A stretch of 64,000 bases of DNA from Burkholderiaceae bacterium. GTDB lineage: Bacteria > Pseudomonadota > Gammaproteobacteria > Burkholderiales > Burkholderiaceae_C. Location: NCBI GenBank assembly GCA_024235995.1, contig JACKLI010000001.1:3410001-3474000 (forward strand), written 5' to 3'. Shown here one piece after another: positions 1 through 8,758 of this stretch (positions within the stretch are counted from its first letter, which is position 1; each line of letters starts with the position of its first letter). Below the pieces are notes generated by a model. The model was given only the letters and a program-made list of their open reading frames with translations. It had not been told where the DNA came from and did no database searches. The translations under genes were made by a program, and so were the position numbers.

Positions 1-1053
1 CTGTACGAGCGCGAGCACGGGCGCAACGGCTTCTTCGGCCCGGCCAGCCACATCCTGCACACGCACAAGCCCACCGGCTGGACCAAGTGGGAAGGCCCGC
101 TGGAGCTGACCCTGCTGGACCTCAACAAGCTCGAAGACAGCGCCCCCTGCCCCTGGAAGGCGCGCCGCTTCATGCACAACGCGCAGACGCAGGTGCATTT
201 CTGGAAGTTCGGCGCCTCCATGCCCGAGCTGGCGCGCAACGGCGACGGCGACATGATCCTGTTCTTCCACAAGGGCGAGGGCGACTTCTATTGCGACTAC
301 GGGCACATGACGTACCGCGAGGGCGACTACATCAACATCCCGCGCGGCACCAGCTGGCGGCTGGAGACCAAGGTGCGCAACGAGGTGCTGACCATCGAGG
401 CCACCGAAGACTTCTTCATGCTGCCCGAGCGCGGCATCCTCGGCCACCACGCGCAGTTCGACCCGGCGGTGCTGGACACGCCCAAGATCGACGAGGCCTT
501 CAAGGCCCAGCAGGGCGAGTTCGAGACCCGCGTGCGCGCCAAGCGCCGCGGCCAGGTCACCACCGTCACCTTCCCCTACAACTTCCTCGACGCCGCGGGC
601 TGGCACGGCACCTGCGTGCCGGTCAAGCTCAACTGGCGCGACATCCGCGAGCTGCTGTCCGACCGCTACCACCTGCCGCCGACGGTGCACGCCACCTTCC
701 TGTCCAACACCATCATCGTCTGCACCTTCGCGCCGCGCCCGATCGAGAGCGACCCGGGCGCGCTGAAGGTGCCGTTCTTCCACAACAACGACGAGTTCGA
801 CGAGTCCATCTTCTACCACCAGGGCAACTTCTTCTCGCGCGACAACATCCAGCCCGGCATGTTCACGCTGCACCCCTCGGGCTTCCACCACGGCCCGCAC
901 CCCAAGGCCTTCGCGGCCGCGGCGGCCAACAACCAGGGCGAGCACAAGTACACCGACGAGGTGGCGGTGATGATCGACTCGCGCTACCCGCTCGAGCTCG
1001 ACAACGTCGACGCCGTCAAGGTGCCGGACTACCTGGACTCCTGGAAGGAGTAG
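1..1053 (+). CDS. hmgA: Homogentisate 1,2-dioxygenase-like protein, 5' end cut by the window
   Basis: This Fe(II) ring-cleaving dioxygenase family opens homogentisate to maleylacetoacetate in tyrosine and phenylalanine breakdown. The frame is open from base 1, so the N-terminus lies outside; an internal ATG at 172 is not the true start, because family-like sequence (NGFFGPASHILHTH, PTGWTKWEGPL) lies before it. A cupin-like core with FCDYGH-type sequence (here YCDYGHMTYREGDYI) is followed by PFFHNNDEFDE and HPSGFHHGPHP, which supply the His and Glu residues typical of the iron site. About 350 residues are visible, close to full length. The gene is convergent with hemH and ends 21 bases before its stop. 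A related cupin dioxygenase acting on another aromatic is possible, since no partner genes are visible. Confidence 0.75.
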   Translation: MYEREHGRNGFFGPASHILHTHKPTGWTKWEGPLELTLLDLNKLEDSAPCPWKARRFMHNAQTQVHFWKFGASMPELARNGDGDMILFFHKGEGDFYCDYGHMTYREGDYINIPRGTSWRLETKVRNEVLTIEATEDFFMLPERGILGHHAQFDPAVLDTPKIDEAFKAQQGEFETRVRAKRRGQVTTVTFPYNFLDAAGWHGTCVPVKLNWRDIRELLSDRYHLPPTVHATFLSNTIIVCTFAPRPIESDPGALKVPFFHNNDEFDESIFYHQGNFFSRDNIQPGMFTLHPSGFHHGPHPKAFAAAAANNQGEHKYTDEVAVMIDSRYPLELDNVDAVKVPDYLDSWKE

Positions 1054-1074
1054 GCCGGCGAGCGCAACGGCCGC

Positions 1075-2106
1075 TCAGCGGCCCACCGGCCAGCCCTGCA
1101 GATGCCTCTGCACCAGGCTGGCCAGCGCCGCCAGCCAGGCCGGGTGGTCGTTCAGGCAGGGCACGTAGCGCAGTTCGCCGCCGCCGGCGGCCTGGAAGGC
1201 CGCGCGCCCCTCGATGGCGATTTCCTCCAGCGTCTCCAGGCAGTCGCTGACGAAGCCGGGGCAGACCACGTCCACCCGCCGCAGGCCGGCGCGGCCCCAT
1301 TGCTCCAGCGTGGTCTGCGTGGCCGGCTCCACCCATTTGGCGCGGCCAAAGCGCGACTGGAACGACAGCGCCCACTCGCCCTCGCTCAGCGCCAGCCGCC
1401 CCGCCAGCAAGCGTGCGGTCTGCTGGCATTCGTCGTAATACGGGTCGCCCGCGTCCACCACGCGCTGCGGCACGCCGTGAAAGCTCATCAACAGGCGCTC
1501 GGGTCGGCCATGGGCCATCCAGTGCTCCTGCACGCGCCTGGCCAGGGCGTCGACGTAGCCCGCATCGTCGTGAAAGCGGTTGACGAAGCGCAGCTCCGGC
1601 ACGTGGCGCACCGCGCGTGACCAGGCCGTCACGGCGTCGATCACGCTGGCCGTGGTGGTGCCCGAATACTGCGGGTACAGCGGCAACACCAGCACGCGCG
1701 TGCAGCCTTCGGCCTTCAGCGCATCCAGCTCGGCGCCCACCGACGGCTGGCCGTAGCGCATGGCCAGCCGCACGCTCGCGTCGACGCCGCGCTCGCCCAG
1801 GTAGCCGCGCAGCATCACGGCCTGCCGGCGGCTGTACACCAGCAGGGGCGAGCCCTCGGGCAGCCAGATGCTCTGGTATTTTTGGGCCGACGCCGCCGGC
1901 CGCCGGCGCAGGATCACGCCGTGCAGCAGCGGCTGCCACAGCGCGCGCGGGATCTCCACCACGCGCGGGTCGCGCAAAAACTCCGCCAGGTAGCGGCGCA
2001 CGGCCGGCGGCGTGGCCGCCTCGGGCGTGCCCAGGTTGCACAGCAGCACGCCCGTGCGGCCGCTCGCCTGACGGGCGGCCTCGGGCTCGGGTCTGAAAAA
2101 AGGCAT
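1075..2106 (-). CDS. hemH: Ferrochelatase
   Basis: Inserts Fe(II) into protoporphyrin IX, the last step of heme synthesis, in the cytoplasm or at the inner membrane. The 343-residue length is normal for bacterial HemH. The N-terminal LLCNLGTP motif, the LPLYPQYSGTTTAS segment and the signature SFHGVP near residue 206, which carries the metal-binding His, are all present, as is a C-terminal PGFVSDCLETLEEI block that holds the second conserved acid. The ATG at 2106 is the first in frame. It starts only 16 bases from the start of the divergent HAD gene, so both promoters must lie inside the opposite coding region or overlap. It probably follows heat-shock genes outside this view, as in relatives, but that cannot be seen here. 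Confidence 0.95.
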   Translation of the reverse strand: MPFFRPEPEAARQASGRTGVLLCNLGTPEAATPPAVRRYLAEFLRDPRVVEIPRALWQPLLHGVILRRRPAASAQKYQSIWLPEGSPLLVYSRRQAVMLRGYLGERGVDASVRLAMRYGQPSVGAELDALKAEGCTRVLVLPLYPQYSGTTTASVIDAVTAWSRAVRHVPELRFVNRFHDDAGYVDALARRVQEHWMAHGRPERLLMSFHGVPQRVVDAGDPYYDECQQTARLLAGRLALSEGEWALSFQSRFGRAKWVEPATQTTLEQWGRAGLRRVDVVCPGFVSDCLETLEEIAIEGRAAFQAAGGGELRYVPCLNDHPAWLAALASLVQRHLQGWPVGR

Positions 2107-2122
2107 GCGCTATTCTCGCCGC

Positions 2123-2821
2123 ATGATCGATGCCACCCGCATCCGCGCCATCACGCTGGACCTGGACGACACGCTGTGGCCCGTGTGGCCCACCATCCGG
2201 CGCGCCGACCAGGCCATGCGCGACTGGCTGGCACCGCACGCGCCGCGCGCCGCCGCGCTGGCGGCCGACGCCAACAGCGCCCAGCAGGCGCGCCGCGCGG
2301 TGCTGCAGGCGCGGCCCGAGCTGGCGCACGACCTGGGCGCCATCCGCCGCGAAGTCATCCGCCAGCTGCTGCGAACCGCCGGCGACGACCCGGCGCTGGC
2401 CGAGCCCGCCTTCGACGTCTTCCACCACGAGCGCCAGCGCGTCACGCTGTTCGACGACGCGCTGCCGGCACTCGACTTCCTGGCCGCGCGCTACCCGCTC
2501 ATCGCCCTGTCCAACGGCAACGCCGACGTCGCCCGGGTAGGCCTGGCGCGCTACTTCAGGGCCGCCGTGTCGGCCGCCAGCGCGGGCGTGGCCAAGCCCG
2601 ACGCGCGCATCTTCCACGCCGCCGCGCAGGCCGCGGGCGTGGCGGCGGACGCGGTGCTGCACATCGGTGACGACGCCGAGCTGGACGCCGCCGGCGCGCT
2701 GCGCGCCGGCATGCAGGTGGCCTGGCTCAACCGCGGCGGCGCGCCATGGCCCGACGAGCACGGCCGGCCGCCGCAGGGGGTGCTGCGCGACCTGGCGCAG
2801 CTGTGTAAGCTGCTGGCCTGA
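2123..2821 (+). CDS. HAD-superfamily hydrolase (phosphatase-like)
   Basis: A cytoplasmic haloacid-dehalogenase-fold phosphatase of about 232 residues; the substrate is not deducible. Motif I is LDLDDTLW near the N-terminus, with the nucleophile Asp and the acid/base Asp two residues on. Motif II is ALSNGN, motif III the Lys in AKPDARIF, and motif IV IGDDAELD. A helical cap lies between motifs I and II. The ATG at 2123 is preferred over 2105 because the earlier ATG would overlap the hemH start codon. The gene is divergent from hemH and runs in the same direction as the oxidoreductase that follows 55 bases later. Confidence 0.85.
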   Translation: MIDATRIRAITLDLDDTLWPVWPTIRRADQAMRDWLAPHAPRAAALAADANSAQQARRAVLQARPELAHDLGAIRREVIRQLLRTAGDDPALAEPAFDVFHHERQRVTLFDDALPALDFLAARYPLIALSNGNADVARVGLARYFRAAVSAASAGVAKPDARIFHAAAQAAGVAADAVLHIGDDAELDAAGALRAGMQVAWLNRGGAPWPDEHGRPPQGVLRDLAQLCKLLA

Positions 2822-2876
2822 GCAGCACCGGAAAGCATCCGCCAATCCGGCCCGCGTGCCCGCCGGAGTTCACGCC

Positions 2877-3863
2877 ATGTCCACCCCCACCACCATGCAA
2901 GCCGCGTGCATCGACCAACTTGGTGGCCCGATCCGCATCGCCGCCCTGCCTGTACCACGCCCCGGCCCCACCGACGTGCTGGTGCGCGTGGTGGCCAGCG
3001 GCGTCAACTCAGTCGACCGCTTCGTGCTCTCGGGCGCCTACCGTACGCCCACACCCTTCCCCTTCGTGCTGGGGCGCGACGCCGTGGGCACGGTGGCCGA
3101 GGCCGGGCCGGGCGCGACCGCCTTCAAGGTCGGCGACCGGGTGTGGTGCAACAGCCTGGGTCATGGCGGGCGCCAGGGAGCACTGGCCGAATACGCCGTG
3201 GTGGCCGCCGACCGGCTCTATCCCTTGCCCGACGCGGCCGATGCACAGCAGGCCGTGGCCGTGCTGCACACAGCCGCCACCGCGTACCTTGGCCTGGTGC
3301 GCCACGCGGGCCTGCAGGCGGGCGAAACCCTGCTGCTCGAAGGCGCCGGCGGCGGCGTGGGCAGCGCGGTGCTGCAACTGGCGCGGACCATGGGCGTGCG
3401 CGTCATCGCCACTGCGTCGGCGGCGGACGAAGATTGGTGCCGGCAATGCGGTGCCGAGCGGGTGATCGACTACCACCGCGCAGACCGCTACGAGCAGGTG
3501 CGCCACGCGGCACCCGAGGGTATCGATGCCTGGTGGGACAGCAGCAGCCGCAACGACTTCGCCGCCGTGCTGCCGCTGATGCGCGTGGGAGCGCGCGTCG
3601 TCCTCATGTCCGGCCTGCGCGACACCAACCCGGTGCTGCCGGTGGGCGCGCTGTACACGCGCGACATCGCGCTGCATGGCTTTGCCATCAGCAACGCCAG
3701 CACCCACGACCTGGCCGCCGCGGCGCACGCCATCAACCGCCTGCTGGCCGCGGGCCAACTGCGGGCACGCATTGGCGCCACCTACGCGCTGGCCGACGTG
3801 GCCCGGGCCTATGCCGCCATGGCCGCCGGCGGCACGCGCGGGCGCATCGTGATTGCGGTGTGA
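2877..3863 (+). CDS. NADPH:quinone oxidoreductase-like MDR family protein
   Basis: A 328-residue zinc-free medium-chain dehydrogenase/reductase of the quinone oxidoreductase type. The N-terminal GroES-like domain contains VLGRDAVGTVAEAG. A Rossmann domain follows with the nucleotide loop GAGGGVGSAVLQLA near the middle, and a C-terminal LADVARAYAAMAAG segment is typical of the family. The catalytic zinc ligands of alcohol dehydrogenases are not evident. The ATG at 2877 has a purine-rich ribosome site (CCGGAG) eight bases upstream; longer in-frame starts would run into the preceding HAD gene. The substrate, an enone or a quinone, cannot be told from sequence. The gene is convergent with the SDR gene, with nine bases between stops. 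Confidence 0.85.
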   Translation: MSTPTTMQAACIDQLGGPIRIAALPVPRPGPTDVLVRVVASGVNSVDRFVLSGAYRTPTPFPFVLGRDAVGTVAEAGPGATAFKVGDRVWCNSLGHGGRQGALAEYAVVAADRLYPLPDAADAQQAVAVLHTAATAYLGLVRHAGLQAGETLLLEGAGGGVGSAVLQLARTMGVRVIATASAADEDWCRQCGAERVIDYHRADRYEQVRHAAPEGIDAWWDSSSRNDFAAVLPLMRVGARVVLMSGLRDTNPVLPVGALYTRDIALHGFAISNASTHDLAAAAHAINRLLAAGQLRARIGATYALADVARAYAAMAAGGTRGRIVIAV

Positions 3864-3872
3864 CCCCGGCGG

Positions 3873-4658
3873 TCAGAACGTCCCGGGATAGGCCCCACCG
3901 TCGAGCAGGATGTTCTGCCCCGTCAGGTAGCCGGCCTGCTGGCTGCACAGGAAGGCGCACACGGCGCCGAACTCGGCCGGCGTGCCGAAGCGCCGCGCCG
4001 GAATGGGCGCGGCCTGCGCGGCGCGCACCTCGTCCGCCGGCTTGCCGCTTTGCTTGACCATGCCCTGCACCAGGCCGGCCAGGCGGTCGGTGTCGAACTT
4101 GCCGGGCAGCAGGTTGTTGATGGTCACGCCCTGGGCCGCCACCTGCGGGTTGCGCGCCAGCCCGGCGATGAAGCCCGTCAGGCCCGAGCGCGCGCCGTTG
4201 GACAGGCCCAGCACGTCGATCGGCGCCTTCACCGCGCTGGAGGTGATGTTGACCACGCGCCCGAAGCCGCGCGCCAGCATGCCGTCCAGCGTGGCCTTGA
4301 TCAGCTCGATCGGCGTCAGCATGTTGGCGTCCACCGCCTTGATCCAGGCCGCGCGGTCCCAGTCGCGGAAGTTGCCCATCGGCGGGCCGCCGGCGTTGGT
4401 GACCACGATGTCGAAGTCCGAGCGCCGGGCCAGCACCGCCGCGCGCCCCTCGGGCGTGGTGATGTCGGCCGCCACCGGCAGCACCTGCACGCCCGCCTCG
4501 GCGCGCAGCGCGGCGGCCGCCGCCTCCAGCACCTCGGCGCCGCGCGCCACCATCACCACGTTCACGTCCTCGCGCGCCAGCGCCTGCGCGCAGCTCAGGC
4601 CCAGGCCCTTGCTGGCGCCGCACACCAGCGCCCACTTGCCGGCAATTCCCAAGTCCAT
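3873..4658 (-). CDS. SDR-family oxidoreductase
   Basis: A classical short-chain dehydrogenase/reductase of 261 residues. The cofactor motif is GASKGLG near residue 14, followed by NAGGP near residue 90. The expected Tyr-x-x-x-Lys active site is not obvious: the corresponding stretch after NITSSAVKAP reads LGLSNGARSGLTGF, with no clear Tyr. The catalytic Tyr therefore appears replaced (Asn/Ala), as in some atypical SDRs. The C-terminal LTGQNILLDGG is normal. It lies three bases downstream of the EamA-exporter gene on the same strand, so the two form an operon. The substrate is unknown. Confidence 0.85.
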   Translation of the reverse strand: MDLGIAGKWALVCGASKGLGLSCAQALAREDVNVVMVARGAEVLEAAAAALRAEAGVQVLPVAADITTPEGRAAVLARRSDFDIVVTNAGGPPMGNFRDWDRAAWIKAVDANMLTPIELIKATLDGMLARGFGRVVNITSSAVKAPIDVLGLSNGARSGLTGFIAGLARNPQVAAQGVTINNLLPGKFDTDRLAGLVQGMVKQSGKPADEVRAAQAAPIPARRFGTPAEFGAVCAFLCSQQAGYLTGQNILLDGGAYPGTF

Positions 4659-4661
4659 GAT

Positions 4662-5606
4662 TCAAGCTCCTTGTGGTTTCAAACTCGTCCGGCCGGCGCG
4701 GCTGAACAGCGCGATGCCGGCCACCACCAGCACCGTGCCCGCCGCCAGGCCCGGCGTGAAGGGCTCGCCCAGCAGCAGCACGCCCATGGCGATGGTGGAC
4801 AGCGGCCCGATCATGCCCACCTGCGCGGCCAGGCCGGCGCCGATGCGCTCCACCCCCAGCATCACCAGCAGCACCGGCGCGGCGGTGCACAGCGTGGCGT
4901 TGAGCAGCGACAGCCACAGCACGGGCTCGGCCACGCGCGCGGCGTCCAGGGGGTTGACCAGGGCGAAGTGCGCGATGCAGCACAGGCTGGCCACGGTGGA
5001 GGCCAGGCCCACCAGGCGCAGGGCGCCGATGCGCCGCACGAACTGGCCGCTGAAAAACAGGTACAGCGCGTAGGACGCCGCCGACCCCAGCACCCACAGC
5101 GCGCCCCAGGCCGTGGCGCCGCCGGGCGCCGCATGCAGCTCGAAGCCGAACACCAGCAGCGCGCCGCCGTAGCTCACCAGCGTGGCCAGCACGTGGCCGG
5201 GCGTGATGGCGCGTCCGCGCCAGGCCCAGTCGTAGACCAGCACCAGGGTGGGCGTGAGGTACAGGATCAAGCGCTCCAGCCCGGCGCTGATGTGCTGCAG
5301 GCCGACGAAGTCCAGCATGCTGGCCAGGTAGTAGCCGCAAAAACCCAGGCCCAGCACCGCCCAGCGCTCGTCGCGGCGCAGCGCCGCCCGCCCGCGCCCG
5401 CCCCACCAGGCCATCAGCACGAAGAAAGGCAGGGCCATCAGCATGCGGTACATCAGCAGGGTGATGGCGTCCACCCCGTAGCGGTAGGCCAGCTTGACGA
5501 TGATGGCCTTGCCGCTGAAGCCGATGGCGCCCACGGCCGCCAGCGCGATGCCGATGGCTCTGCTGTTGATAGCTGCCGGGGCAGGCTGGATGCCCGCTTC
5601 AGCCAT
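4662..5606 (-). CDS. EamA/DMT-family transporter
   Basis: A predicted inner-membrane protein of about 314 residues with ten hydrophobic segments arranged as two EamA repeats. The first begins AIGIALAAVGAIGFSGKAIIV and the second is in the region TAWGALWVLGSAASYALYLFF. Such proteins export amino acids or other metabolites; the substrate cannot be deduced. The only suitable ATG is at 5606. That codon and the first 15 or so residues fall inside a copy of a dispersed repeat (about 5557-5615), so the N-terminal tail before the first helix is repeat-derived. The SDR gene follows three bases after its stop. Confidence 0.85.
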   Translation of the reverse strand: MAEAGIQPAPAAINSRAIGIALAAVGAIGFSGKAIIVKLAYRYGVDAITLLMYRMLMALPFFVLMAWWGGRGRAALRRDERWAVLGLGFCGYYLASMLDFVGLQHISAGLERLILYLTPTLVLVYDWAWRGRAITPGHVLATLVSYGGALLVFGFELHAAPGGATAWGALWVLGSAASYALYLFFSGQFVRRIGALRLVGLASTVASLCCIAHFALVNPLDAARVAEPVLWLSLLNATLCTAAPVLLVMLGVERIGAGLAAQVGMIGPLSTIAMGVLLLGEPFTPGLAAGTVLVVAGIALFSRAGRTSLKPQGA

Positions 5607-5615
5607 GTTGGCTTG
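5557..5615 (+). repeat. Dispersed short repeat, copy overlapping the EamA gene start
   Basis: The core reads AGCTG at 5571, then 13 bases, then GATGC, the same spacing as in the other copies (for example at 36762 and, reversed, at 12878). The 14 bases before AGCTG match the family less well (GCTCTGCTGTTGAT against GCTATCAAATCAAT). On the opposite strand this copy supplies the ATG and first codons of the EamA transporter. It is the most diverged copy in the window. Confidence 0.55.
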
Positions 5616-5794
5616 CCAAGCCGTGGAACCCGCGCGCGACGGCGAGTCCGATGCGGCCCGGGCGGGTGCTGCGGATGACGGCGTGAAGCTTGAGCGGCAT
5701 GGCGGTGAAACGCTTGAACGGCCAGGCCGTCGAGAATAGCGGATCGGCCATGCCGGCGCAGGCGTCGTGGCGATGAGGGATGCCGGGCGCAGTC

Positions 5795-7141
5795 CTATTG
5801 GGCTTGCGGCGGGGCCGGCGGCGTCGCATCGGTGTCGACGATGCGGTGGTGCAGCCGCCGCAGTCCGGCCCACACGATGAGTGCCACCACCGGCACGGCG
5901 ATGGCCATGCTCGCTTCCACGCCCAGCGGCCAGCCCAGGCCGTGCGCGCCCTTGACCACGTAGCCGACCAGCCCGACCACGTAGTAGGTGATGGCCGCCA
6001 CCGACAGGCCCTCCACCGTGGACTGCAGCTTCAGCTGCAGGCCCTGGCGCCGGTTCATGGCCGCCAGCAGCTCGCGGCTGCTGTGCTGCTGCTCGACCTC
6101 CACGCGGGTGCGCAACAGGTCGCCCACGCGGGCGATGCGCGCCGACAGCGCGGCCTGGCGCCGGTCGGCCGAGCGGCAGGTGGCCATGGCCGGCGCGTAG
6201 CGGCGATCCATGAAGTCGCGCAGCGACTGCATGCCCTCGATGCGGACCTCGGCCATGTCGTTCAGGCGCTGGCGCACCAGCTCGTCGTAGGCGGCGCTGG
6301 CCGAAAAGCGCGTGTGGGTGCCCGCGTACAGGCTCTCCAGCTCGGCGGCCAGGCGGGTCAAGCGGTCCAGCAGCGCCGGCTCGTCGGCGGGCGCGGCGCT
6401 GCCGATGGCCTGCGCCAGCGCGGCCAGCTCGGCCTCGCCGCGATCGAGCCAGCGCGCCACCTGGCGCGCCGCCGGCAGGCCCAGCAGGGCCGCCATGCGG
6501 TAGGTCTCGACCTCCAGCACGCGCTGCACCAGGCGGCCCAGGCGCCGCGGCGTCACGGCATCCGGGCCCTCGTCGCCGGTCAGCACCAGCACGCGCAGGC
6601 AGCCGTCGGCGCGCAGGCGCAGGTCGGTGTGCAGGTCGCTGCCATGGCTGATCACGCGCGAGCCGGTCACGCCGGGCGATTCGCCGAACAGCGCGTGCAG
6701 CAGGCCCTGGCCGCCGCCGGCGGGCCGCGGCACGGCCCACAGGTGCACGCCGGTCAGCGCCTGGCCCGGCAAGGCCTCGCGCCAGGCGGCGGGCAGCTGC
6801 TCAGCCGCCGTGGGAGACTCGCCGCCACCCAACTCGGCCAGCTGCGCCGCCTGCAGCCGGCGCAGGAAGGACCAGGTGACGAACTCGGTGTGCAGCTCCC
6901 AGCGCAGGCTGAGCTCGCCCCACTCGGCCTGCACGAAGGCCGCGTCCTCGGCCGGCGCCGCCAGGCCGTGGGCGGCCAGCAGGGCGGCCAGGTGCGCGCG
7001 GCTGGCCGCCCGCCCCTCGGCGTCCACCCACTGCACCCAGTGCGTAACGGCCAGCGGCGCCTGCACGGCCTGCGGCGGGCGCGCATGCACCTCCTGGTGC
7101 AGGGCCAGGCGCAGCGCGGGAGTCAGTGGATCGATGGGCAT
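5795..7141 (-). CDS. DUF3422 family protein, probable membrane protein
   Basis: About 448 residues matching the DUF3422 family, whose function is unknown. The N-terminal motif HQEVHARPP is characteristic. A long central region rich in Leu, Ala and Arg looks helical, and near the C-terminus two hydrophobic stretches (AITYYVVGLVGYVVKGAHGL and ASMAIAVPVVALIVWAGL) suggest a membrane hairpin like that of CorA-type proteins. An upstream ATG at 7180 exists, but it directly abuts the T-run of the terminator at 7179-7206, so 7141 is the better start. The gene stands alone between that terminator and the EamA gene. Confidence 0.75.
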   Translation of the reverse strand: MPIDPLTPALRLALHQEVHARPPQAVQAPLAVTHWVQWVDAEGRAASRAHLAALLAAHGLAAPAEDAAFVQAEWGELSLRWELHTEFVTWSFLRRLQAAQLAELGGGESPTAAEQLPAAWREALPGQALTGVHLWAVPRPAGGGQGLLHALFGESPGVTGSRVISHGSDLHTDLRLRADGCLRVLVLTGDEGPDAVTPRRLGRLVQRVLEVETYRMAALLGLPAARQVARWLDRGEAELAALAQAIGSAAPADEPALLDRLTRLAAELESLYAGTHTRFSASAAYDELVRQRLNDMAEVRIEGMQSLRDFMDRRYAPAMATCRSADRRQAALSARIARVGDLLRTRVEVEQQHSSRELLAAMNRRQGLQLKLQSTVEGLSVAAITYYVVGLVGYVVKGAHGLGWPLGVEASMAIAVPVVALIVWAGLRRLHHRIVDTDATPPAPPQAQ

Positions 7142-7178
7142 GGTGGGCAGCAAGGCAAAGCCGGCATTGTGCGTTGCC

Positions 7179-7206
7179 AAAAAAACGGCGCCCGGATGGG
7201 GCGCCG
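7179..7206 (-). terminator. Rho-independent terminator after tctA
   Basis: On the minus strand a stem CGGCGCCCC / GGGCGCCG with a four-base loop is followed by seven T residues. It lies 20 bases past the tctA stop and upstream of the DUF3422 gene, so it ends the tctBA transcript and separates it from DUF3422. Confidence 0.85.
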
Positions 7207-7225
7207 CTTGCTCCCGGGACGGGCG

Positions 7226-8737
7226 TCAGTCCTCGACGAAGGCCACCTCGCGGCTCTTCTTGACCGAGGGCAGCACGACGATGATCAGCAGCACCAGCGC
7301 CAGCGCCAGCAGCGTGGCCGAGATGGGCCGCGTCACCAGCACGCTCCACTCGCCGCGCGACAGCAGCAGCGCGCGGCGCAGGTTCTCCTCCATCATCGGC
7401 CCCAGGATCAGGCCCAGCAGCAGGGGCGCGGGCTCCATGCCCAGCTTGTGGAAGATGTAGCCGATGATGCCGAACCAGCCCATGATCCAGATGTCGAAGG
7501 TGTTGTTGTTGGTGGTGTACACGCCGATGGCGCAGAACAGCACGATGGCCGGAAACAGCCAGCGGTAGGGCACCGTCAGCAGCTTGATCCACAGGCCGAT
7601 CAGCGGCAGGTTCAGGATCACCAGCATGGCGTTGCCGATCCACATCGAGGCGATCAGGCCCCAGAACAGGTCGGGGTTGCTGGTCATCACCTGCGGGCCG
7701 GGCTGGATGTTATGGATGGTCATGGCCCCCACCATCAGCGCCATCACCACGTTGGGCGGGATGCCCAGCGTCAGCAGCGGGATGAACGAGGTCTGCGAGC
7801 CCGAGTTGTTGGCCGACTCGGGCGCCGCCACGCCACGGATGTTGCCCTGGCCAAAGGGCACTTCGCCGGGCTTGAGCCGGGTCTTCTTCTCGATCGTGTA
7901 GGCCGCGTAGGCCGACAGCACCGCACCGCCGCCCGGCAGGATGCCCAGCATGGAGCCCAGCAGCGTGCCGCGCAGGATGGCCGGGGTCATCAGCTTCCAG
8001 TCCTCCTTGCTGGGGTACAGGTGCTGCAGCTTGACGTCGAACACCTCGCGCTTTTCGCCGGCCCGGCCCAGGTTGGCGATGATCTCGCCGTAGCCGAACA
8101 CGCCCATGGCGATGGCGATGAAGCCGATGCCGTCGGTCAGCTCGGGGATGTCGAAGCTGTAGCGCGCCACGCCCGAGTTGACGTCGGTGCCCACCAGGCC
8201 CAGCAGCAGGCCCAGCACGATCATGCCGATGGCCTTGATGAGCGAGCCCGAGGCCAGCACCACGGCGCCGATCAGGCCCAGCACCATCAGCGAGAAGTAT
8301 TCGGCCGGGCCGAACTTGAAGGCCACCTCGGTCAGCGGGATGGCAAAGCCCGCCAGCACCAGCGTGCCGAAGCAGCCGGCGATGAACGAACCGATGGCCG
8401 CCGCCGACAGCGCCGGCCCGGCGCGGCCCTTGCGCGCCATCTGGTAGCCGTCGATCACCGTCACGACCGACGACGCCTCGCCCGGCAGGTTGACCAGGAT
8501 GGCGGTGGTGGAGCCGCCGTACTGCGCGCCGTAGTAGATGCCCGCCAGCATGATCAGCGCCGACACCGGCGGCAGCGCGTAGGTGGTGGGCAGCAGCATG
8601 GCGATGGTAGCCACCGGGCCGACGCCCGGCAGCACGCCGATCAGCGTGCCGAGGAAACAGCCGACGAAGGCATACAGCAGGTTCTGCATCGTGAAGGCGA
8701 CGCTGAAACCCAGGGCGAGGTGTTGAAACAATTCCAT
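7226..8737 (-). CDS. tctA: Tripartite tricarboxylate transporter large membrane subunit TctA
   Basis: The large integral-membrane component of a TTT-family secondary carrier that takes up carboxylates delivered by a periplasmic binding protein. The 503-residue length and about a dozen hydrophobic segments are normal. The family signature around GVLPGVGPVATIAMLLP near the N-terminus, the GGSTTAILVNLPGE block and the second repeat LGILPGGGAVLSAYAAY are all visible. It follows tctB with a 21-base gap in the same operon and ends at a strong terminator. No tctC (Bug-family binding protein) gene is adjacent, so the substrate must be set by a receptor encoded elsewhere. Confidence 0.93.
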   Translation of the reverse strand: MELFQHLALGFSVAFTMQNLLYAFVGCFLGTLIGVLPGVGPVATIAMLLPTTYALPPVSALIMLAGIYYGAQYGGSTTAILVNLPGEASSVVTVIDGYQMARKGRAGPALSAAAIGSFIAGCFGTLVLAGFAIPLTEVAFKFGPAEYFSLMVLGLIGAVVLASGSLIKAIGMIVLGLLLGLVGTDVNSGVARYSFDIPELTDGIGFIAIAMGVFGYGEIIANLGRAGEKREVFDVKLQHLYPSKEDWKLMTPAILRGTLLGSMLGILPGGGAVLSAYAAYTIEKKTRLKPGEVPFGQGNIRGVAAPESANNSGSQTSFIPLLTLGIPPNVVMALMVGAMTIHNIQPGPQVMTSNPDLFWGLIASMWIGNAMLVILNLPLIGLWIKLLTVPYRWLFPAIVLFCAIGVYTTNNNTFDIWIMGWFGIIGYIFHKLGMEPAPLLLGLILGPMMEENLRRALLLSRGEWSVLVTRPISATLLALALVLLIIVVLPSVKKSREVAFVED

Positions 8738-8758
8738 GATCGTGATCCCTCGTGTCGC

